Positions 5,280 through 9,440 of a stretch of DNA of 9,440 nt are shown one piece after another (position 1 is the first letter of the stretch; each line of letters begins with the position of its first letter). A model generated the notes under the pieces. The model was not told where the DNA came from and made no database searches. It was given only the letters and a program-made list of their open reading frames with translations. The DNA is taken from assembly GCA_905478725.1 (NCBI GenBank), contig CAJQJT010000103.1, forward strand, positions 1 to 9,440, read 5' to 3'. The position numbers and the translations under genes were made by a program. The DNA comes from an uncultured Pseudomonadales bacterium. GTDB taxonomy: Bacteria > Pseudomonadota > Gammaproteobacteria > Pseudomonadales > Porticoccaceae.

Positions 5280-6899
5280 TTATTTCGTCTCTTCACTCAA
5301 TAATGTCTTCACCAGCGAAATCGCCATCAGTGCCATCACCACTGAAAACGGCAGCGCACCAATAATCATCACCGATCTCAGCGCATCCATGCCACCAGCA
5401 GATAGCAGCGCGCCAATCAACAACGCAAAAATTACCCCCCAGATAATCACATGCTTTGCCTGTTTTTGGCTTTGATTACCACCAGAGGCAAGGGTGTTTA
5501 TAATCAGAATCCCCGAGTCTGCCGAGGTGACAAGAAAGGTCATCAACAAGACCACGATGACCACTGACAGGGCAACCGCCAGTTCAGGCGTTAAAATCAG
5601 GTTAATAGTTTTAAATAACTGGGCAGAAATATCTGCATTAACAATCGTCCCCTGGGCAACCCCAGACAATTCCAGGTCAATCGCTGTGGCGCCGACAAAT
5701 GAAAACCAAACCAGACAGATCAACGAAGGAATAATCATCGCGCCAATCACATATTCACGGATGGTACGGCCGCGAGATACACGGGCTAAAAACAGTCCTA
5801 CAAAGGGTGCGAAAGCGATCCACCAAGCCCAGTAGAAAATAGTCCAAGCACCCTGCCAGCCCTGCAGTGCGGAAGACGGGTCTTCACCACCGCCTGACCA
5901 TACGGTGGTCGACATAGCCGGCATTGCCACCAGATAGTCCCAGATAGCATAGAAAAAAGTTTGTAGGGCAAAGAAGGTCGCGCCAAATATGGCAAAGAAG
6001 GCGATAACAAAAACCGACAATCCCATATTAATATTCGACAGCCACTTGATACCTTTTTTCAGTCCTGACATGGCCGACAAGCAGGACGCGCTGATAATAA
6101 GCACTAAGCCAACTAGCTGAGCGATCAAAGTCGGCCTGCCACTGTTATCCACCAGCCACTCGGCACCACTAATATTAAAAAATCCTGAAGCAAGCTGAGA
6201 TACGCCATAACCTATGGTGACACTCAGGCCAACAATGGTCGCAAGAATGGCCACTATATCCACAACATTGCCTGCGCTGCCTGACATGGCTCGACCAAAC
6301 AGTGGCTGCAGTGCACTGCGAATAGTCAGGGGCAAGCCGCGGTTATAAGAGAAGTAACCCAGTGACATGCCAACCACGCCATAACAGGCCCAGGGTGTCA
6401 GACCATAGTGCAGCAGCGCCCATTTGTAGGCATTGCGGACATTGTCTTCATTGAGGCTGTTGGTGAGACCCTTGATGGTGTCGGGATTATTGGCGAAGTG
6501 AAAAATCGGTTCGGCAGTGGAATAGGTCAACATGCCAATGCCAATACCGGCACCAAACATCATCGACAGCCAGGTCAACATGGAAAATTCCGGCTTTTCA
6601 TCGGCCTTGCCCAACTTCACATGGGCCGTGCGAGACCAGATACCCAGCACTAGGCAGACAAAGGTGTAAAAGGCGGTGACATAGATATACCAACCGGCAA
6701 AATTGGCTGTGGTCCAATTCTGCATGCTCAGCAACAGTTCACCTGCAGCAGAGGGCGACAGACCCACCCAGATAATTAACGCTGCGATAAACAGCTTAGG
6801 GACCATAGCAACGACCCGATTAAAGCCGTTATAAAAGCCGGATGTTTCCGTGTTAATCGCAACAGCTGGTTGATTATCAATAGACTCTAGGTGGTCCAA
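5280..6899 (-). CDS. BCCT-family transporter (betaine/choline/carnitine-type)
   Basis: Inner-membrane secondary carrier for quaternary-ammonium or related compounds such as glycine betaine, choline, carnitine or DMSP. The 539-aa product has about 12 TM helices. Seen: the glycine-rich substrate/ion segment GAGIGIGM (116-123) running into YSTAEP, the aromatic-box segment WALLHYGLTPWACYG (160-174), the family signature WTIFYWAWWIAFAPFVG (352-368) with its Trp pair, then RVSRGRTIREYV. VTSADSG (457-463) is the helix that supplies the second sodium site in BetP. The C-terminal tail after the last helix is only about ten residues, so the long osmosensing tail of BetP is absent. The start is TTG with AAGGGGAG (6908-6915) 8 bp upstream. 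It is divergent from the hydrolase gene at 7160. The exact substrate cannot be read from sequence. Confidence 0.93.
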   Translation of the reverse strand: MDHLESIDNQPAVAINTETSGFYNGFNRVVAMVPKLFIAALIIWVGLSPSAAGELLLSMQNWTTANFAGWYIYVTAFYTFVCLVLGIWSRTAHVKLGKADEKPEFSMLTWLSMMFGAGIGIGMLTYSTAEPIFHFANNPDTIKGLTNSLNEDNVRNAYKWALLHYGLTPWACYGVVGMSLGYFSYNRGLPLTIRSALQPLFGRAMSGSAGNVVDIVAILATIVGLSVTIGYGVSQLASGFFNISGAEWLVDNSGRPTLIAQLVGLVLIISASCLSAMSGLKKGIKWLSNINMGLSVFVIAFFAIFGATFFALQTFFYAIWDYLVAMPAMSTTVWSGGGEDPSSALQGWQGAWTIFYWAWWIAFAPFVGLFLARVSRGRTIREYVIGAMIIPSLICLVWFSFVGATAIDLELSGVAQGTIVNADISAQLFKTINLILTPELAVALSVVIVVLLMTFLVTSADSGILIINTLASGGNQSQKQAKHVIIWGVIFALLIGALLSAGGMDALRSVMIIGALPFSVVMALMAISLVKTLLSEETK

Positions 6900-7010
6900 A
6901 ATATGGTCTCCCCTTTTAATGATTTGTAGTGATGGTCTTCAGTTTTATAATTTTTTGGTTCAGATTCTGCTTAAAACCTGCCTTTATTGAGGGCATAGCT
7001 TACCATGCCG

Positions 7011-7047
7011 CGAATCTATTCGAATTTGACTAGACCTTTCAAGTCAA
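7011..7047. promoter_or_regulatory. Operator-like palindromes in the divergent intergenic region
   Basis: In the 260-bp gap between the transporter and the hydrolase there are clustered inverted repeats: CGAAT-CT-ATTCG (7011-7022), the overlapping ATTCGAAT (7018-7025), and TTGACT-N10-AGTCAA (7026-7047). A further ACTCA-N8-TGAGT lies at 7108-7125. The placement near the middle suits a dimeric regulator controlling both genes. Possible -10 boxes are TAGAAT (7131-7136) for the hydrolase and TATAAA on the minus strand (6944-6949) for the transporter, each without a good -35, which would fit activator dependence. No regulator gene is adjacent. Confidence 0.35.
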
Positions 7048-7159
7048 GAACGATGAAGCCCGAGGGAGCCAAAATTCCATTAAAGTTCTATTTGAAGCAT
7101 GAAACCCACTCAAAATGGAATGAGTTCAGTTAGAATATTGCACTCTAGGGGACCTAATA

Positions 7160-8239
7160 ATGATAAAAAAACCATCCCACCACGTTTTCGCTCTGGGCTT
7201 TATTCTCGCTATCGCAACACTGCAAGTTGAAGGCCAACCTGCACAAAGCCAAGCTATGGCTGTCGGCGAACTACTGTTTGATCCTGCGCCTATTGATAAG
7301 CAAGGCCGCTTTACTAATTATCAGGGCGATCTATCTCATGGCTCCACCGCTGTGCGGCTATCATTTTTTCTGCGCCGTTTTGGCACAATGTTTCGCAGTG
7401 ATTCCGGTGCACCCAAAAAAGTCGCAAACGATGGTAGTTTTCTGCGGAATAATACTGAGACTCCCACCGCCACCTGGATCGGTCATGCCACCCTATTAGT
7501 GCAGATGGATGGAGTAAACTTTTTAACCGACCCTATCTGGTCTCAAACACCTAGCCCAGTGCCACTTATTGGTCCCAGTCGCTGGGTCGACCCCGGCCTG
7601 GAATTGGAAGACTTACCGGCGATAGATTTTGTGGTGATCTCACACAACCACTACGACCATCTTGACCTACCCACATTGCGCAACCTGGCAACGCTGAATC
7701 CTGAAACCCTGTTTTTTGTGCCACAGGGCAATGGCGATCTCTTGCGTCAAAATGGCATAGATCAGGTTCGAGAGTTAAATTGGGGCGATACAGCAAGCTA
7801 TAAAGGCACCACCATTCACTGCCTGCCAACTCAGCATTGGAGCAAGCGCAGCCTCACGGATACCCGCAAAGCTCTCTGGTCATCTTGGGCGATTACTGGA
7901 GCAGAGCGGCGTTTTTACTTTGCCGGAGACACAGGCTATTTTGATGGCTTTAAAGAGATTGGCGCCAAGCTCGGGCCCTTTGATTTGGCGGCTGTTCCTA
8001 TAGGGGCCTATGAACCCAATGCCATGATGGAAGCCTCTCATATGAACCCAGAGGAAGCTGTGCAAGCAGCCATTGATGTACAGACGAATACCGCCGTCGC
8101 CATGCACTTTGGCACCTTTGATCTATCTGATGAGCCTATATCGGAACCGCCACTGCGTTTTAAAGCTGCTGCGAAAGACACTAAATTAGGCGACACTAAT
8201 AGCTGGGTTTTGGATATTGGCGAAACAAGAGAATTTTAA
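7160..8239 (+). CDS. Exported metallo-beta-lactamase-fold hydrolase, NAPE-phospholipase D-like
   Basis: A 359-aa zinc hydrolase of the NAPE-PLD/RomA/UlaG-like branch of the MBL fold. NAPE-PLD cleaves N-acyl-phosphatidylethanolamine to N-acylethanolamine and phosphatidate; the substrate here is not known. Seen: the metal motif HNHYDH (H162, H164, D166, H167), H226 in PTQHWSKRS, bridging D257 in YFAGDTGY and H316 in AMHFGTFDL, which complete the two-metal site. FDLAAVPIGAYEP (274-286) and SHMNPEEAV (293-301) with DVQT are strikingly NAPE-PLD-like. The first 25 residues (MIKKPSHH, then a hydrophobic stretch FALGFILAIATL) look like a signal peptide, with possible cleavage after VEG, so it is probably periplasmic. 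The ATG has AGGGGA 7 bp upstream. It ends 27 bp before the convergent DedA gene; the gap holds only a 4-bp TGCT/AGCA hairpin. Confidence 0.88.
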   Translation: MIKKPSHHVFALGFILAIATLQVEGQPAQSQAMAVGELLFDPAPIDKQGRFTNYQGDLSHGSTAVRLSFFLRRFGTMFRSDSGAPKKVANDGSFLRNNTETPTATWIGHATLLVQMDGVNFLTDPIWSQTPSPVPLIGPSRWVDPGLELEDLPAIDFVVISHNHYDHLDLPTLRNLATLNPETLFFVPQGNGDLLRQNGIDQVRELNWGDTASYKGTTIHCLPTQHWSKRSLTDTRKALWSSWAITGAERRFYFAGDTGYFDGFKEIGAKLGPFDLAAVPIGAYEPNAMMEASHMNPEEAVQAAIDVQTNTAVAMHFGTFDLSDEPISEPPLRFKAAAKDTKLGDTNSWVLDIGETREF

Positions 8240-8266
8240 TAATGCTGGGTAGCAAGAGTCCTTTCC

Positions 8267-8797
8267 TTACCCCGGAACTAAATTACCTAGACTCACTACC
8301 AACACACCCAAACCTGCCGTCCAAACCGCGCAAGCCAATAAATCAATCAGGCTAAACTTAATCCGATCGGTTCCACTGACACCAGCCAACATCGGCACCA
8401 GACTTCTTACCGCAGGAACCAGACGACCCAAAACTATGGCGCCTGTTCCATGCTTAAGAATAAAGCGCTCAGCTTTCTGCAACTGACTGGCACGCTTCTT
8501 GGCAAATGCAGTGTTGTGCAGCTTATCGCCAAGCCAGCGGCCGAGATAAAACCCCAAATGATCTGAGAGACAGGCACCAGCAAAAGCCAAGGGTAAAATC
8601 TGTGTCAGCGTCATTACCTGTTCGCTATAGAGAAAGACTGCCACAGCTAAGAGAATCGCGCCGGAGATCATCAGGCCAATACCGGGACAGGCTTCGAGAA
8701 ATGCCAGGGGCATAATAAGCATCCAGGCATTGTGTTTGTTGGCTTCGAGTAAGTTAACTATTTCATCGTTGATGGGAGTCTTCCAAGCCTGAGGCAC
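8267..8797 (-). CDS. DedA-family (VTT-domain) membrane protein, short form
   Basis: DedA/SNARE-associated-Golgi family inner-membrane protein. Relatives act in undecaprenyl-phosphate or phospholipid translocation and membrane homeostasis. The 176-aa product is shorter than E. coli DedA/YqjA (about 220). Seen: LEACPGIGLMISG (33-45) at the re-entrant loop, LSDHLGFYLGRWLG (77-90), and GRLVPAVRSLVPMLAG (124-139) with the two conserved arginines R125 and R131. E35 aligns with the essential acidic residue of YqjA (E39), but the place of D51 appears to be A47. The C-terminal helix after about 172 is missing. The start is uncertain: GTG 8797 has no clear ribosome binding site, the frame is closed by a TAA eight codons upstream, and the next in-frame ATG is at residue 26, inside the likely first domain. 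No terminator is evident on either side. Confidence 0.82.
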   Translation of the reverse strand: MPQAWKTPINDEIVNLLEANKHNAWMLIMPLAFLEACPGIGLMISGAILLAVAVFLYSEQVMTLTQILPLAFAGACLSDHLGFYLGRWLGDKLHNTAFAKKRASQLQKAERFILKHGTGAIVLGRLVPAVRSLVPMLAGVSGTDRIKFSLIDLLACAVWTAGLGVLVVSLGNLVPG

Positions 8798-8910
8798 GCG
8801 GTGAGATGACCGCCATTAGAACAAATTAGCCTGCGCCGCAGTAGCTTTTAACAAAGCAGTGCTAAAAAAAGTTACATAAGAGCCCGTTTAAGGATTACAC
8901 CTTTCCTTCC

Positions 8911-8930
8911 AGGCCTGTAAATAAAGGCCT
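8911..8930. repeat. AGGCCT inverted repeat between the DedA gene and ilvY
   Basis: AGGCCT (8911-8916), an 8-base spacer GTAAATAA, then AGGCCT (8925-8930) form a 6-bp stem in the 149-bp gap downstream of ilvY on the minus strand. No T-run follows on the minus strand, so it is at best a weak ilvY terminator. It repeats the layout of the AGGCCT pair at 4638-4661. The rest of the gap shows only a 5-bp GCTTT/AAAGC hairpin (8844-8857). Confidence 0.3.
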
Positions 8931-8946
8931 ATAACTGATGAACAAT

Positions 8947-9440
8947 TTAAGCCTGTCCTGCCATGGCCATAAACTCGGCTATTAAAGGGTCATTGAGTTT
9001 TTTCTTAAAGCAGCAGAGCCCCAAATCAAAGGGTGCAATACGGGTTCCCGGCAGCAATTCAATACGGTCTTTAACCGGACTGTTCTCCACAACCACATTG
9101 GGTGCTATACCTATACCACAGCCCAATGCCACCATACTCACCAGTGCCTCCTGCCCCGAGACCTGAGCATAGACATTGGGTCGACCGCTATATTTTTGCC
9201 GAAACCACTGTTCAAAACGTTTTCGCGCCACACCGTGCTCAGGGAGAATAATCGGCAGATTGGCCCAGTCAATGGACTCGGCCTGCAGCGCTTTTTTCAC
9301 TGCACAGTTAATCGTTGGCGCGGTAATCGCCAGAGGTACTGTGGCAATAGTTTGAAAGTGAATACGTGACGACAGCTCATCGGGTCGTGCAGCAATGGCT
9401 AAATCTACCCTCTGATTTTTAATCTGATCGATACCATCGG
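8947..9440 (-). CDS. ilvY: LysR-type regulator IlvY, C-terminal part (runs off the window)
   Basis: IlvY is the LysR-type activator of ilvC (ketol-acid reductoisomerase; isoleucine-valine synthesis), responding to acetolactate/acetohydroxybutyrate in E. coli. The window holds the last 163 codons, about the C-terminal half, and thus most of the effector-binding domain. Seen: VDLAIAARPDELSSRIHFQ near the edge, VPLAITAPTINCAV, then WANLPIILPEHGVARKRFEQW, YAQVSGQEALVSMVALGCG and GIAPNVVVENSPVKDRI. These closely follow the E. coli IlvY segments WARVPMILPE, GHEAMVSMVALGCG and PEVVLENSP as I recall them. The frame is open to the right edge with no stop. A GTG at 9300 is internal and not the start. 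The DNA-binding domain, and probably a divergent ilvC, lie beyond 9440. Confidence 0.88.
   Translation of the reverse strand, partial: DGIDQIKNQRVDLAIAARPDELSSRIHFQTIATVPLAITAPTINCAVKKALQAESIDWANLPIILPEHGVARKRFEQWFRQKYSGRPNVYAQVSGQEALVSMVALGCGIGIAPNVVVENSPVKDRIELLPGTRIAPFDLGLCCFKKKLNDPLIAEFMAMAGQA

Noticed and set aside
8240..8266. Bidirectional terminator between the hydrolase and the DedA gene
   Set aside because: Only a 4-bp TGCT/AGCA stem with no T-run on either strand.
8947..9300. A 117-residue stand-alone gene starting at GTG 9300
   Set aside because: The frame continues without a stop to the right edge and the upstream residues match IlvY, so GTG 9300 is an internal valine.

Overview
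The window looks like chromosomal DNA of a gammaproteobacterium, probably marine and near the Pseudomonadales/Cellvibrionales (SAR92/Porticoccus-like). This rests on the order tRNA-Gln(3' end)-prs-rplY-pth-ychF followed by an elongator tRNA-Met, which as I recall it matches Pseudomonas, and on protein sequences that read like that group (Prs ending [11 protein letters not shown], two-domain L25, IlvY). The genus is inference; no database was searched.

Layout. Bases 1-11 are the last bases of a tRNA-Gln gene. A plus-strand block follows: prs (PRPP synthase), rplY (ribosomal protein L25), pth (peptidyl-tRNA hydrolase), ychF (OLA1/YchF ATPase) and an EamA/DMT-family permease. The gaps are 93, 33, 28 and 6 bp, so it is probably co-transcribed. 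Its theme is nucleotide precursor supply and translation upkeep, with the permease as a lineage-specific tail. From 4411 to 5041 there is no intact gene. The stretch holds a decayed C-terminal fragment of a PQQ-dependent sugar (sorbosone-type) dehydrogenase, a nested inverted-repeat element of about 165 bp, two perfect 12-bp palindromes and a consensus-like CRP site, and ends with a good promoter in front of tRNA-Met(CAT) at 5042-5118.

The right half is a set of transcription units of mixed orientation. A BCCT-family betaine/choline/carnitine-type transporter (minus strand, TTG start) is divergent from an exported metallo-beta-lactamase-fold hydrolase resembling NAPE-phospholipase D. The 260-bp region between them carries operator-like palindromes. 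The hydrolase converges on a short DedA-family membrane protein (minus), and the window ends inside ilvY (minus), the LysR-type activator normally divergent from ilvC.

I see no phage, transposase, CRISPR array, toxin-antitoxin pair or defence system, and no clear novel multi-gene system. The most unusual material is the 4411-5041 gap, where the permease, the gene remnant and the nested repeat lie between ychF and tRNA-Met. The A1-U72 acceptor pair of the tRNA-Met and the likely mis-assignable start of prs are also worth a look.
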